DNA of 53,201 bases. Origin: Paenibacillus barcinonensis. Its GTDB lineage: Bacteria; Bacillota; Bacilli; Paenibacillales; Paenibacillaceae. A model generated the notes under the pieces. It made no database searches and had not been told where the DNA came from. It saw only the letters and a list, made by a program, of their open reading frames with translations. Shown here piece after piece: positions 26,983 to 35,413 of the stretch; positions within the stretch are counted from its first letter, which is position 1; each line of letters starts with the position of its first letter. The stretch covers positions 1 through 53,201 of the forward strand of contig NZ_QJSW01000031.1 in the NCBI RefSeq assembly GCF_003217495.1. Reading direction: 5' to 3'. Made by a program: the position numbers and the translations under genes.

Positions 26983-27510
26983 TTATTCCAGCTCCCGATC
27001 CAGCATGGAGTAGAGCACAGAATTATGATATGAGCCTTTGTAATGCCAGTGCTCGCGCAGCACACCTTCACGCCGCATGCCAAGGCGCTGCATGACCCGC
27101 TCGGATGCGGGATTCTCCGGTCGGCACTTGGCATAGATTCGATGCATGCCAAGCTGCCTGAAGCCAAAATGAAGCAGTGCGCGGCAAGCTTCAGTAACAT
27201 AGCCCTTCCCCTGATAGGCGGGATGTAAGACATAGCCAAGCTCTGCATTGTTTTGTTCCGCAAGGTGCAGCCCTGCACTACCGATGAGCAGGCCTTCTTT
27301 TTTCAAAACAATCGCCAGTTCATATGCCTCCCTCGGCTCAGCCTGCTGCATGCGAATGACGTCCTGTACGTAGGCTTGTGTATCCTCCTCGGTATTCGGT
27401 CCCCATGCGGTATGCGCTGTCACTTCGGGTATGGACGTGTACGTATGTATAGCTTGCCAGTCACGTTCTCCAATTTCACGGATGAGCAGTCTTTCGGTTC
27501 CCAGCTGCAT
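26983..27510 (-). CDS. GNAT-family N-acetyltransferase (RimJ/RimL type)
   Basis: About 175 residues from the ATG at 27510, which has AAAGGAGCG upstream (an ATG at 27540 is open but lacks one). Acetyltransf_3 pattern: LGTERLLIREIGERDW at the N-terminus, AELGYVLHPAYQGKGYVTEA with the acetyl-CoA-binding loop, and RIYAKCRPENPASERVMQRLGMRREG at the C-terminus. Probably acetylates an amine of a protein N-terminus or small molecule in the cytoplasm. Substrate unknown; monocistronic. Confidence 0.9.
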   Translation of the reverse strand: MQLGTERLLIREIGERDWQAIHTYTSIPEVTAHTAWGPNTEEDTQAYVQDVIRMQQAEPREAYELAIVLKKEGLLIGSAGLHLAEQNNAELGYVLHPAYQGKGYVTEACRALLHFGFRQLGMHRIYAKCRPENPASERVMQRLGMRREGVLREHWHYKGSYHNSVLYSMLDRELE

Positions 27511-27590
27511 GTTTACACGCTCCTTTGACTCAATTTCCAATCTGATCCTTGGTTGTCGCTTTTACTGATTTTATCGCATTCGATCCACGC

Positions 27591-27634
27591 AAAAAAGCCC
27601 ATGCTTGAATTCAGAGATTGAATTCCTCATGGGC
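27591..27634 (-). terminator. Leftward terminator of the Fur-box small gene
   Basis: GCCCATG at 27597-27603 pairs with CATGGGC at 27628-27634, with an inner GAATTC pairing. On the minus strand the hairpin is followed by TTTTTT (27591-27596). Confidence 0.8.
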
Positions 27635-27698
27635 AATCCGGATTAAGGTCAGGCTTCATAGTGTAGCTCGCTCACAGAACACGGGCGTAGCTGTATGT

Positions 27699-27854
27699 TT
27701 ATTGTGGTTGTTTGCATGTTGCTGCAGGATATGTGTAGGACAGCTTGCGAATGATCTCCTTTTGCCATCTCGTATCACCCAGGTTGGTTGCCAGGTTCAG
27801 AAGATCCAAATAATCGTCGAGCTGCAGATCAGCCTTTTGCAGAGTTGTATTCAT
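27699..27854 (-). CDS. 51-residue protein under a Fur box
   Basis: ATG at 27854, stop at 27699; AAAGGGGAA lies about 12 bases upstream of the ATG. The product begins MNTTLQKADLQLDDYLDLLN, continues with a predicted amphipathic helix (GDTRWQKEIIRKLSYTY) and ends CKQPQ. It is soluble with two short helices and loosely resembles IDEAL-type small proteins, but I do not recognise a family. The gene is independently supported by a near-perfect Fur box and an extended -10 upstream and a strong terminator downstream. Iron-starvation-induced expression is expected (inference). Confidence 0.65.
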   Translation of the reverse strand: MNTTLQKADLQLDDYLDLLNLATNLGDTRWQKEIIRKLSYTYPAATCKQPQ

Positions 27855-27935
27855 TCGATGTTCGTTCCCCTTTATCTATAAAGTCTTGAGCATGTCGCGG
27901 TCAGTAGATTGAACAATTTAACGATAAACAAGCTC

Positions 27936-27954
27936 AATAATGATAATCATTATC
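27936..27954 (-). promoter_or_regulatory. Fur box overlapping a -10 element
   Basis: AATAATGATAATCATTATC matches the 19-base Fur consensus GATAATGATAATCATTATC at 18 positions. On the minus strand an extended -10 (TGT then GATAAT, 27957 to 27949) lies inside it, so Fur binding would block transcription of the 51-residue gene, whose start codon is about 80 bases downstream. Confidence 0.85.
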
Positions 27955-28016
27955 ACATATATACTGTTTATTATGCATCGAACGTTGGGAAAATGCAATG
28001 CCTAACTGCCTCAGAC

Positions 28017-28307
28017 TCAACTTTTTTCGTTCAAAAGGCTCATCCACAGCACATATGGAATATATACACCCAGGTAAGCAGCCGGGGCCAGAAACCAGCC
28101 GTTCAGCAAAAAGTGGTGAATTTCCGTGGTGAACGTGGTCATATGGGCATTCGTTGCATATACGTCACTGGCGAGTACGGTGGCTGCACTATAGAAGCAA
28201 AGGATGGCAAGCAGATGGAACAGCCGAGCTGCCCGCCTGAATCGAAGTGCAATATAGGACATGACTAGCGGAACGATAATCAGAAGTAACAGAAAAATCA
28301 GCTTCAT
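28017..28307 (-). CDS. Small membrane protein of unknown function
   Basis: About 96 residues from the ATG at 28307, preceded by GAAGGAGAATG. Three hydrophobic segments: MKLIFLLLLIIVPLVMSYI at the N-terminus, then LLAILCFYSAATVLASDVY, then a C-terminal WFLAPAAYLGVYIPYVLWM. No family recognised. The gene is not obviously in an operon; the Fur-controlled gene lies downstream but has its own promoter. Confidence 0.7.
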   Translation of the reverse strand: MKLIFLLLLIIVPLVMSYIALRFRRAARLFHLLAILCFYSAATVLASDVYATNAHMTTFTTEIHHFLLNGWFLAPAAYLGVYIPYVLWMSLLNEKS

Positions 28308-28619
28308 ATGGCATTCTCCTTCGGAAATGAGAGGTAGGTCCAATCCTCTAAACTATCATCTGAACAATAGTCAGTATCGACGAAGGATAGCGGGCGCAAA
28401 CTTTTTTTCAAAAAATTTACATAAACAAAGAGGAATTCATCATGTGAAGCATTAAATTAGAAAAGGGACAAGCTCAAGCCTGACCCGAATGATGCTGGAA
28501 CATAACAGGTCGATGAAACACAATGTCCAACAGACGCTAAGTCAAACGAATCACCCATCAAATGAAACAAGTCACAGCATGTACAGGCATCCAATGATAC
28601 GGAGGAGGAGAAAGGGTAT
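28308..28619. other. Intergenic region without visible features
   Basis: About 310 bases separating divergent genes. I see no open frame, hairpin or clear promoter beyond the ribosome site GGAGGAGGAG directly before 28620. Confidence 0.3.
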
Positions 28620-30215
28620 ATGAAAAAGGCATTAAGGCAGCACTGGATGGGGACATTCCTGGTTTTTATCCTTATGGCAACAACGCTATTGGCTCCGGGT
28701 ATTCAAGCCCCGGTTCAGGCGGCAGCACCACTTACCGTGTCACAGGCTATTGCTGCTCAGGGCGGCGGAGGTACGGCAACTGTCGAGGGTTATATTGTCG
28801 GACATGCAACCGGGTCACTTACGGCCAAGTTTACCTCTCCGTATGCGAATGATTTCAATGTGCTGATTGCGGATTCCGCATCGGAGCGCGCAAGCGCCAA
28901 ATTGCTGGATGTGCAGGTATCCTCCTCGTTCCGTGCGCAGTACGGACTGGCCTCCAACCCGAGTCTGGTAGGTCAAAAAATTATCGTGACCGGAACACTT
29001 GGCGCTTACAACAGCTATGCCGGGATCAAAAATCCAACCTCCATCACCTTGTCTTCAGGAACCACGAACCCTGATCCAGAGCCAAATCCAAATCCAAATC
29101 CAAATCCAAACCCGAACCCGGGCACAACCCTGCCGGATGGTACAGGCAAAAAAGTGCTGTTCGATAACACTCACGCCCAAACGGCAGGTGCAGCGGACTG
29201 GATTATTGATGGAGCCTTTTCAGACTTTGCGAATGGTTTGCGAAACGCAGGCTTTACCGTGGATCAGCTGGAACGCAGCATCCCGTATACATTTGGTGAG
29301 CAAGCATACACCTATAATAAATTGAAGGACTATGACGTGTTTGTCATTGGCGAAGCCAACGTGCCATTCAAGGCAACAGAGCAGGCTGCGCTTCTGCAAT
29401 ATGTGCAGAACGGCGGAAGTATCTTCTTCATCTCGGATCACTACAACGCCGACCGAAACAAAAACCGTTGGGATTCCTCCGAAGTGTTCAACGGCTATCG
29501 CCGCGGGGCCTTCCAGAATCCAGCGAAAGGCATGTCCTCCTCGGAAGCGGAATCACCAGCCATGCAGGGTGTAATCAGCTCCGATTGGCTTGGTACCAAC
29601 TTCGGCGTTCGATTCCGTTATAACGCGCTGGGCGATGTCAATGCCACGGATATTGTAGCGCCATCCCAAGCTTTTGGCATTACGACAGGGGTACAATCTG
29701 TAGCCATGCATGCCGGATCAACGATTGCAATCATGGACCCGAGCAAGGCCAAAGGCTTGGTGTACGTGCCCAGCGGTGTATCCAAATGGAATAATGCCGT
29801 GGATCAGGGCGTATATAATGGCGGCGGACGAGCAGAGGGGGCTTATGCGGCGATTGCCAAGGTAGGCGCAGGCAAAGCAGCATTTATCGGTGATTCCTCA
29901 CCAGTTGAGGATGCAACGCCAAAGTATTTGCGTGAAGAGACTGGAGCAACGAAGAAAACGTATGATGGCTTCAAAGAAGTAGACGACGCGACCTTCCTTG
30001 TAAACACGGTGAAATGGCTGGCAGTTAAAGAGAGCTATACGAGTCTGTCCCAAGTATCAGGATTGACACTGGATACAGCGACAAGCTTGCTCTCGATGGA
30101 GACACCAGCAAGCTCCACCGAACCTCAGCTTGAGCCATGGGCCGCTCCTGCTTCAGGCTACAAGTGGTATGATCCAACGACATTTAAAGCAGGCTCGTAC
30201 GGCAAGGCTCAATAA
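28620..30215 (+). CDS. Secreted DUF6359 (YhcR-N-like) protein with GATase-like domain
   Basis: 531 residues, signal peptide ending near VQAAAP. Residues about 38-140 resemble the OB-like DUF6359 module seen at the N-terminus of the B. subtilis nuclease YhcR (TVEGYIVGHATGS, GQKIIVTGTLGAY, GIKNPTSITL). A PNPNPNPN linker encoded by a short DNA repeat (about 29083-29120) follows. The second half starts KKVLFDNTHAQTAGAADWIIDG and contains DYDVFVIGEANVPF and GGSIFFISDHYNADR, like class-I glutamine-amidotransferase or DUF4350 folds without an evident catalytic Cys. The protein probably acts outside the cell; binding of nucleic acid or carbohydrate is possible. Monocistronic, ending at the hairpin at 30307. 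Confidence 0.75.
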   Translation: MKKALRQHWMGTFLVFILMATTLLAPGIQAPVQAAAPLTVSQAIAAQGGGGTATVEGYIVGHATGSLTAKFTSPYANDFNVLIADSASERASAKLLDVQVSSSFRAQYGLASNPSLVGQKIIVTGTLGAYNSYAGIKNPTSITLSSGTTNPDPEPNPNPNPNPNPNPGTTLPDGTGKKVLFDNTHAQTAGAADWIIDGAFSDFANGLRNAGFTVDQLERSIPYTFGEQAYTYNKLKDYDVFVIGEANVPFKATEQAALLQYVQNGGSIFFISDHYNADRNKNRWDSSEVFNGYRRGAFQNPAKGMSSSEAESPAMQGVISSDWLGTNFGVRFRYNALGDVNATDIVAPSQAFGITTGVQSVAMHAGSTIAIMDPSKAKGLVYVPSGVSKWNNAVDQGVYNGGGRAEGAYAAIAKVGAGKAAFIGDSSPVEDATPKYLREETGATKKTYDGFKEVDDATFLVNTVKWLAVKESYTSLSQVSGLTLDTATSLLSMETPASSTEPQLEPWAAPASGYKWYDPTTFKAGSYGKAQ

Positions 30216-30306
30216 GAGGGAGCTGTCTAACGAAATATTTGCGTAAACGTTCAGAAAAAAGGACGAGGTACAAGGATAGGATGTACAAGGTTTTCAGAGC
30301 ACGATG

Positions 30307-30340
30307 AAAGGCCTGATCGCAGCTGGCGGTCAGGCCTTTT
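30307..30340 (+). terminator. Terminator after the DUF6359 gene
   Basis: AAAGGCCTGA pairs with TCAGGCCTTT, ending in TTTT. Confidence 0.75.
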
Positions 30341-30495
30341 GGAATGCAACTGAAGTCCGACAGCTTACGCCTGAATAATTGTTCTCTTTTGCGGGGAAGG
30401 TATGGGTACTAATCATGGCGTTCGAGTTCAGTCGGCCCGAGCGCGGTGGAGGGCTGGCGGCAGACAAGTACATCAGAAGAGGGAGGCGGCACAAG

Positions 30496-31131
30496 ATGAA
30501 TCAGCTTGCAGGACGAGCAGACTGTGATAGTTCCGTGATGCGGCAGAAGCTGAAGGCAGACCTGCATCGTGTAGCAGAACGGATGAATCTGACGTTATCC
30601 CGTTTTGACCATGACAGTGTCTGTTTGCTGGCACAGTTCGCCGAGATTCGGGCCGAGATCAAGCACATTGAGGTGCTCGCTTCTTCATTTTATCTCGATT
30701 GTTATCTGTCTCCGTTTACCGAAAAATTTGCCGAGCTGACATCCAGCGTGCAGCATCTGTCGGATCGCAAGTACGGTGCGCTGATTGTCATCGAACGGGA
30801 GGTGCCGCTGGACACAATGATTCATTCCGGCGTAGCGGTGGATGCCAAAGTAACCCATGCCCTGCTCGAATCACTCTTCATTCCGGGTGCACCGTTGCAT
30901 GACGGGGCTGTGCTCATTCGAGGCAATCAGATCGTATCGGCTGGGAATGTGCTGCCTGTATCCCAAGTTGACGCTCCTGAACGAAAGCTGGGTACAAGGC
31001 ACCGGGCAGCGCTCGGATTAACCGAGCTGACGGATGCGGTGGTGCTGGTGGTGTCGGAGGAGACGGGGCAGGCTTCTTTTGCGGTAGATGGGGCGTTACA
31101 TCCCATTAATGTGGTCGAAACATTGCCTTAA
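30496..31131 (+). CDS. cdaS: Sporulation-type diadenylate cyclase (CdaS-like)
   Basis: About 211 residues from the ATG at 30496, with GGGAGGCGG upstream; this length matches CdaS (about 207). The frame is open further upstream without a better site. An N-terminal pair of helices (autoinhibitory in CdaS) precedes a DAC domain: GALIVIERE, then LHDGAVLIRG (DGA motif) and LGTRHRAALGL (RHR motif), both needed to make c-di-AMP from two ATP. No membrane segments, unlike CdaA, and no DNA-binding domain, unlike DisA. In B. subtilis, CdaS acts in the forespore and germination. Confidence 0.88.
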   Translation: MNQLAGRADCDSSVMRQKLKADLHRVAERMNLTLSRFDHDSVCLLAQFAEIRAEIKHIEVLASSFYLDCYLSPFTEKFAELTSSVQHLSDRKYGALIVIEREVPLDTMIHSGVAVDAKVTHALLESLFIPGAPLHDGAVLIRGNQIVSAGNVLPVSQVDAPERKLGTRHRAALGLTELTDAVVLVVSEETGQASFAVDGALHPINVVETLP

Positions 31132-31185
31132 TAAATGCGGTGTGTTCCTTGGATTGGAGTTGTGCAGGAATCAAAGGAGCTGAAG

Positions 31186-31228
31186 GAGGTTCGTGCCGGT
31201 CACCGAGTGACAGGAGGAGCCTCTTTTT
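31186..31228 (+). terminator. Terminator after cdaS
   Basis: GAGGTTC (31186-31192) pairs with GAGCCTC (31217-31223) around an inner GTCAC/GTGAC stem, followed by TTTTTG. Confidence 0.75.
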
Positions 31229-31306
31229 GTTTGTTATGAGTACCGGTAATGCCATGATAATTCGAATGAATCGCGCAGCACTCAACGTTGACATTGTGAT
31301 GTGATT

Positions 31307-31336
31307 TTGCACAAACTGGTTGGATATGGGTACAAT
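31307..31336 (+). promoter_or_regulatory. Candidate promoter of leucine dehydrogenase
   Basis: TTGCAC at 31307 and TACAAT at 31331 with an 18-base spacer. Confidence 0.45.
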
Positions 31337-31403
31337 AGAGAGTGGAGCGTTAATAGGAACGCTGCGATTTATCGTAAAAAAGGTTAGAGGAGACGGTTAA
31401 CAC

Positions 31404-32510
31404 ATGAGTTGGTTTGAAGCAATGGAGCAATATGATTATGAGGAGCTGGTCCTGTGCCAGGATCGAAATTCAGGTTTGAAGGCCATTATTGCTATACACG
31501 ACACAACACTTGGGCCTGCGCTTGGCGGTACACGGATGTGGACATACGCTTCAGAGGAAGCGGCCATTGAAGATGCGTTGCGTCTTGCGCGGGGCATGAC
31601 ATATAAAAATGCAGTATCCGGGCTCAATCTGGGCGGCGGCAAAACAGTAATCATCGGAGATCCGCGTAAGGACAAAAATGAAGCGATGTTCCGTGCCTTC
31701 GGCCGCTACATTCAAGGCTTGAATGGCCGTTACATCACCGCCGAGGATGTGGGAACCACGGAAGAGGACATGAATCTGATCTACCAGGAGACCGATTATG
31801 TCACAGGCATCTCATCGAGCTATGGTTCATCAGGCAATCCTTCCCCGGCTACCGCCTATGGTGTGTATCGCGGTATCAAGGCAGCTGCCAAGGAAGCTTT
31901 TGGCACCGACCTGCTGGAGGGCAAAATGATTGCCGTGCAGGGTGTGGGCAACGTAGCGATGCATCTGTGTAACTATCTGCACGAGGAAGGTGCACAACTG
32001 GTCGTCACAGATATTCATGATGCTTCGGTGAAGCTGGCGGTTGAGCGCTTCGGGGCGAAGGCGGTTGATCCGGCAGACATTACAGGAGTCGATTGTGATA
32101 TCTATGCGCCATGTGCGCTCGGCGGCACGATTAATGATGACACGCTCAAGACACTCAAAGCCAAGGTTGTGGCGGGCTGCGCGAACAATCAACTGCTTGA
32201 GCCACGTCATGGGGATGAGCTGTATGAGAGAGGTATCGTATACGCACCCGATTATGTTATTAATGCGGGCGGTGTAATCAACATTGCCGATGAGCTGAAC
32301 GGATATCATGCGGAGCGGGCATGGGCGAAGATTGGAGAGATTTACACAACGCTGGAGAAAATTTTTGAAAGCTCCCGTACCGAAGGCATAGCAACTTACG
32401 TTGCTGCGGACCGGCTTGCAGAGCAGCGGATTGAGATGATGAAGAACACGCGCAGCACCTTTCTACAAAATGGACATCACGCATTAAGTGCACGCAGACT
32501 GCGGAAATAG
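31404..32510 (+). CDS. bcd: Leucine dehydrogenase (branched-chain)
   Basis: 368 residues, the usual family length. Glu/Leu/Phe/Val dehydrogenase signature with the catalytic Lys in GLNLGGGKTVIIGDP (residues about 75-88), substrate-side motif LGPALGGTRMW, and the Rossmann NAD site AVQGVGNVAMHLC. Catalyses NAD-dependent reversible deamination of leucine, isoleucine and valine to the 2-oxo acids. This feeds branched-chain acyl-CoA primers for iso/anteiso fatty acids and nitrogen recovery, notably in spore formers. The gene stands alone with its own promoter and a hairpin downstream, without the bkd/ptb genes. Confidence 0.93.
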   Translation: MSWFEAMEQYDYEELVLCQDRNSGLKAIIAIHDTTLGPALGGTRMWTYASEEAAIEDALRLARGMTYKNAVSGLNLGGGKTVIIGDPRKDKNEAMFRAFGRYIQGLNGRYITAEDVGTTEEDMNLIYQETDYVTGISSSYGSSGNPSPATAYGVYRGIKAAAKEAFGTDLLEGKMIAVQGVGNVAMHLCNYLHEEGAQLVVTDIHDASVKLAVERFGAKAVDPADITGVDCDIYAPCALGGTINDDTLKTLKAKVVAGCANNQLLEPRHGDELYERGIVYAPDYVINAGGVINIADELNGYHAERAWAKIGEIYTTLEKIFESSRTEGIATYVAADRLAEQRIEMMKNTRSTFLQNGHHALSARRLRK

Positions 32511-32555
32511 GCTTTGGCATAAAGGGCCAATCCTGATGATTAGGCCAAGCGTAAG

Positions 32556-32587
32556 AGACACCCGAAAAAAACTTCTCGGGTGTCTTT
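32556..32587. terminator. Hairpin between leucine dehydrogenase and the MFS gene
   Basis: Perfect stem AGACACCCGA (32556-32565) with TCGGGTGTCT (32576-32585), A-rich loop; the convergent MFS gene ends at 32591. T-tracts are short. Confidence 0.65.
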
Positions 32588-32590
32588 CGT

Positions 32591-33889
32591 TCATATACTT
32601 TTGGAGAATTCAGATGATTCGAGTCCTCGTTTGGTTGTGGCGTTTTTTTCAATATACCAGAGAAGAACCATACACAGCGCATAGAACAGGCTGATACCCA
32701 GAATAATGATCCATACACTTTCCATATTCACGCTTCGAATGAACAGGCCGGTCAGATAAGGGCTAAGTGTGTAGCCCAGACAACCTACGAACAACAGCAG
32801 GCCGTTAAATCTCCCCTGGTGAGTGTCAGGTACCCGTGAAGCTATATACAGATTGATATTGGTCTGCACCAGAATCTCCCCAATGGTCCATAGCATCGTG
32901 GATGCTGTAACAATAGCGAAATGAGGCCAATCCCCGAGCAGGTACAGCGCTCCAAATCCGATTCCGTAAAAGAGAGCACCCGCTGCAATGGAGTTCAGAG
33001 CGGTAAAGCTGCGCGTCACAGACAACACCAGCGTGGTCATGAGAATAACACTGATCGCATTAATGGTCATGACCGACCCATAATAAGCTGCGCCATTCTC
33101 ACCGAAGGTTTGATTCATCTGTAGCGGCAGGCTGAATGAATACTGCATGTAGATAAAGTAGTTAAGAAAGGACACCGCGATGAAAAAAACAACGAGCGGA
33201 TTTTTCAGCAGCATAGGGAACAGGGGCGACGGCAAGGATTCCGATCCTTGTTGCTGCTGCGTGTGATGGTGCGAATCACCAGTTGCAGTCTGAGTTGCTT
33301 GCTCACTCGAACCGACATGAACCTTTTTCAAGATGATGAAGGTAGAGATCAGGAATACCGTGCCAATGCTCAGAAAGACGATATGCACGTAATCCTTAAT
33401 AAAAAAACCGGCAATCAGTGGCCCGAGCGCAATACCGAGATTAGCTCCAAGATACATCAGGGAAAAAGCAGATTTTCGCTCCTTCTCCTCCGGGCACAGT
33501 TGAATAATTAAGGCGTTATATGCAGGACGTGTAATACTGATGAAGAACATGACGGCTATCAGCAAATAACCGATGGTCATCGTGCCTGACCAGAAGGCGC
33601 AGCTAATGATCATAAGGGCTGATAACACTTGGCCTGAGACAATAATGGTTTTTTTGCCGATCAGATCACTTAAATAGCCGCCAAGCAGTACACCGGGACC
33701 ACTAATCAGAGCCGCCATGGATACAAAGATGCCGGCACTAACTACACTCATACCCATCTGTAGAGTAAGCACCAACGTAATGAGAGAGAAGATAAAATCT
33801 CCTGTGCTGTTAATAGTTCGTGCCAAGCAGAGATAATAGATGTCGCGGCTGAGTCCCGCGTATGTTCTGAATAAAGACAATCGTTTCAT
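32591..33889 (-). CDS. MFS exporter next to the ATP-grasp/BacA-like cluster
   Basis: 432 residues, twelve predicted membrane segments, MFS pattern GGYLSDLIGKKTIIVSGQ between segments 2 and 3. It follows the ATP-grasp ligase gene by about 77 bases in the same direction. In bacilysin clusters the MFS protein BacE exports and protects against the dipeptide; a similar self-protection role is likely here (inference). A His-rich cytoplasmic loop (SHHHTQQQQ) lies around residue 210. Confidence 0.85.
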   Translation of the reverse strand: MKRLSLFRTYAGLSRDIYYLCLARTINSTGDFIFSLITLVLTLQMGMSVVSAGIFVSMAALISGPGVLLGGYLSDLIGKKTIIVSGQVLSALMIISCAFWSGTMTIGYLLIAVMFFISITRPAYNALIIQLCPEEKERKSAFSLMYLGANLGIALGPLIAGFFIKDYVHIVFLSIGTVFLISTFIILKKVHVGSSEQATQTATGDSHHHTQQQQGSESLPSPLFPMLLKNPLVVFFIAVSFLNYFIYMQYSFSLPLQMNQTFGENGAAYYGSVMTINAISVILMTTLVLSVTRSFTALNSIAAGALFYGIGFGALYLLGDWPHFAIVTASTMLWTIGEILVQTNINLYIASRVPDTHQGRFNGLLLFVGCLGYTLSPYLTGLFIRSVNMESVWIIILGISLFYALCMVLLWYIEKNATTKRGLESSEFSKSI

Positions 33890-33966
33890 TCCTCCTCATG
33901 AAAACCCAATACCACAAACACAAACTAACAATAAGAGCGGAGTGTACTCCGCATCTGTCCGTTATC

Positions 33967-35208
33967 TTATACGTTTTCGGGAACGGCGACCTCAATGACG
34001 AATCGGTCATACATATCCACCAGCGTCTGACGTAATTCCTCGAACGAATTGCCCTCTACAATGGCGAACCCTGATCGGGTCATCGTATCGTTGACATCTC
34101 CAGCTTGCTGCCCTACTTCATAAGAGACATTGAAGTCAATAATGCCCGGTACATCCTTATAATCTTCTCTACCTGAGATATGCTGGATCACCCCTGCACG
34201 GGAAGGGAAGCAGATCATACCCGTGAATTTGTTGCTGGTTTCCTGCTGTGTGAAGGTATACGTGCCAAGTTCCAAATCCGTAACCGCTTCAAAAAGATCT
34301 ACACCATGCGTGTTCCGAATACAAGGCGGCATGACATGTGACCCCCCGATTCTTGCCCCAATCTCACCGAAAACGACTTCTCCTCCCGGTGTGAGGAACA
34401 GCTCGGCATGGGTTACAGATTGGTTGATACCAAGTGCGGCAATGACTTGTCTGTTAAGGTCCTGAATACGGTGGATAAAATCCGCTTCTGTATCTTTGGG
34501 GAATGTAATGCTGGCCGGAGGTTTCTGCTGCGTTGCGATATCCAAGCAGTTGTAGAGGTATTGGGAAACGGAAGCAAAGACCACTTCTCCCTTGCACACA
34601 ATGGAGTCACAATGGAACTCTGTACCGTAAATGAACTCTTCAAGCAGATCACGTTGCTGCTCTTGTCTTGTATGCTGCAAGTAATGTAACAGCTCTTCCA
34701 TGCTGGAGAGTTTAAACGTGTTGATGCTTCCGTAACCGCTGAGTGGTTTTACAATGATGGGGAAGCCATGTGTAGCGGAGAAGCGAAGATAGTCCTGTTG
34801 CTGGAGCGCAATGGCCGTTCTAGATGTACGAATTCCGCGCTGATGCAGCATTTGCTTCATAATCCATTTGTTACGAACTGCCTCGGCCTGATTGCGCTGC
34901 ATACCCGGAATGCCGAATTCGGAGCGGAGTTGCCCGCCAATCTCGATGGCATTCTCACCCGGAGTTAACAAAGCAGCAATCGAGTGCGATTGCAGGATTT
35001 GCAGAATATGCCCCCGGATAGCATCCACAGATTCCAGATAATCCACGTATCGTATTTCGTCAAAATAAGGTTCAAGCCGCTCGGGATTACGTAATTGATG
35101 CCGTTCAATAATCAGAATTTTATAGCAGTCTGTAAACTTGAGTAAGGGTTTTACGAAGTTTAAACCGAATGGAAGCCTGAAATCTGATATGTATACGATT
35201 GTTCTCAT
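33967..35208 (-). CDS. ATP-grasp ligase (BacD-like)
   Basis: 413 residues, GGGAGGACAT before the ATG. A preATP-grasp domain (residues 1-100) is followed by an ATP-grasp fold: FPIIVKPLSGYGSINTF (nucleotide-binding Lys and glycine loop), DLLEEFIYGTEFHCDSIV, and the metal-binding GEVVFGEIGARIGG near residue 290. The family includes L-amino-acid ligases such as BacD, which makes the L-Ala-anticapsin bond. The divergent neighbour is a BacA-like protein and the downstream gene an MFS exporter, so formation of an amide or dipeptide bond in a small antibiotic-like metabolite is likely (inference). A Fur-like palindrome covers its probable transcription start. Confidence 0.85.
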   Translation of the reverse strand: MRTIVYISDFRLPFGLNFVKPLLKFTDCYKILIIERHQLRNPERLEPYFDEIRYVDYLESVDAIRGHILQILQSHSIAALLTPGENAIEIGGQLRSEFGIPGMQRNQAEAVRNKWIMKQMLHQRGIRTSRTAIALQQQDYLRFSATHGFPIIVKPLSGYGSINTFKLSSMEELLHYLQHTRQEQQRDLLEEFIYGTEFHCDSIVCKGEVVFASVSQYLYNCLDIATQQKPPASITFPKDTEADFIHRIQDLNRQVIAALGINQSVTHAELFLTPGGEVVFGEIGARIGGSHVMPPCIRNTHGVDLFEAVTDLELGTYTFTQQETSNKFTGMICFPSRAGVIQHISGREDYKDVPGIIDFNVSYEVGQQAGDVNDTMTRSGFAIVEGNSFEELRQTLVDMYDRFVIEVAVPENV

Positions 35209-35235
35209 ATGTCCTCCCGGATAAAAAAATGAATG

Positions 35236-35283
35236 ATGAAAATGGTTTTCATAACATTATAGCTCATTATTTTCCATTTACAA
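35236..35283 (-). promoter_or_regulatory. Promoter and palindromic operator of the ATP-grasp gene
   Basis: On the minus strand: -35 TTGTAA (35283-35278), 16-base spacer, -10 TATAAT (35261-35256). Directly downstream, covering the expected start, is the perfect palindrome ATGAAAATGGTTTTCAT (35236-35252), which fits the Fur 7-1-7 pattern TGATAAT-N-ATTATCA at 11 of 14 positions. Confidence 0.55.
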
Positions 35284-35344
35284 TACATTTTTTGTAAAAA
35301 TATTATGCATAGGGATACATATTTTTGTTGCGTTAAAGTGTTAA

Positions 35345-35371
35345 TTGACAGCAGGTATTTTTTGGTATAGT
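35345..35371 (+). promoter_or_regulatory. Promoter of the BacA-like gene
   Basis: TTGACA at 35345-35350 and an extended -10, TGGTATAGT, ending at 35371; the alternative TAGTAT at 35368 gives 17-base spacing. Confidence 0.5.
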
Positions 35372-35413
35372 ATCGTACCGAATTGGAAAATAAGAGGGAG
35401 GAAATAGAAAAAA

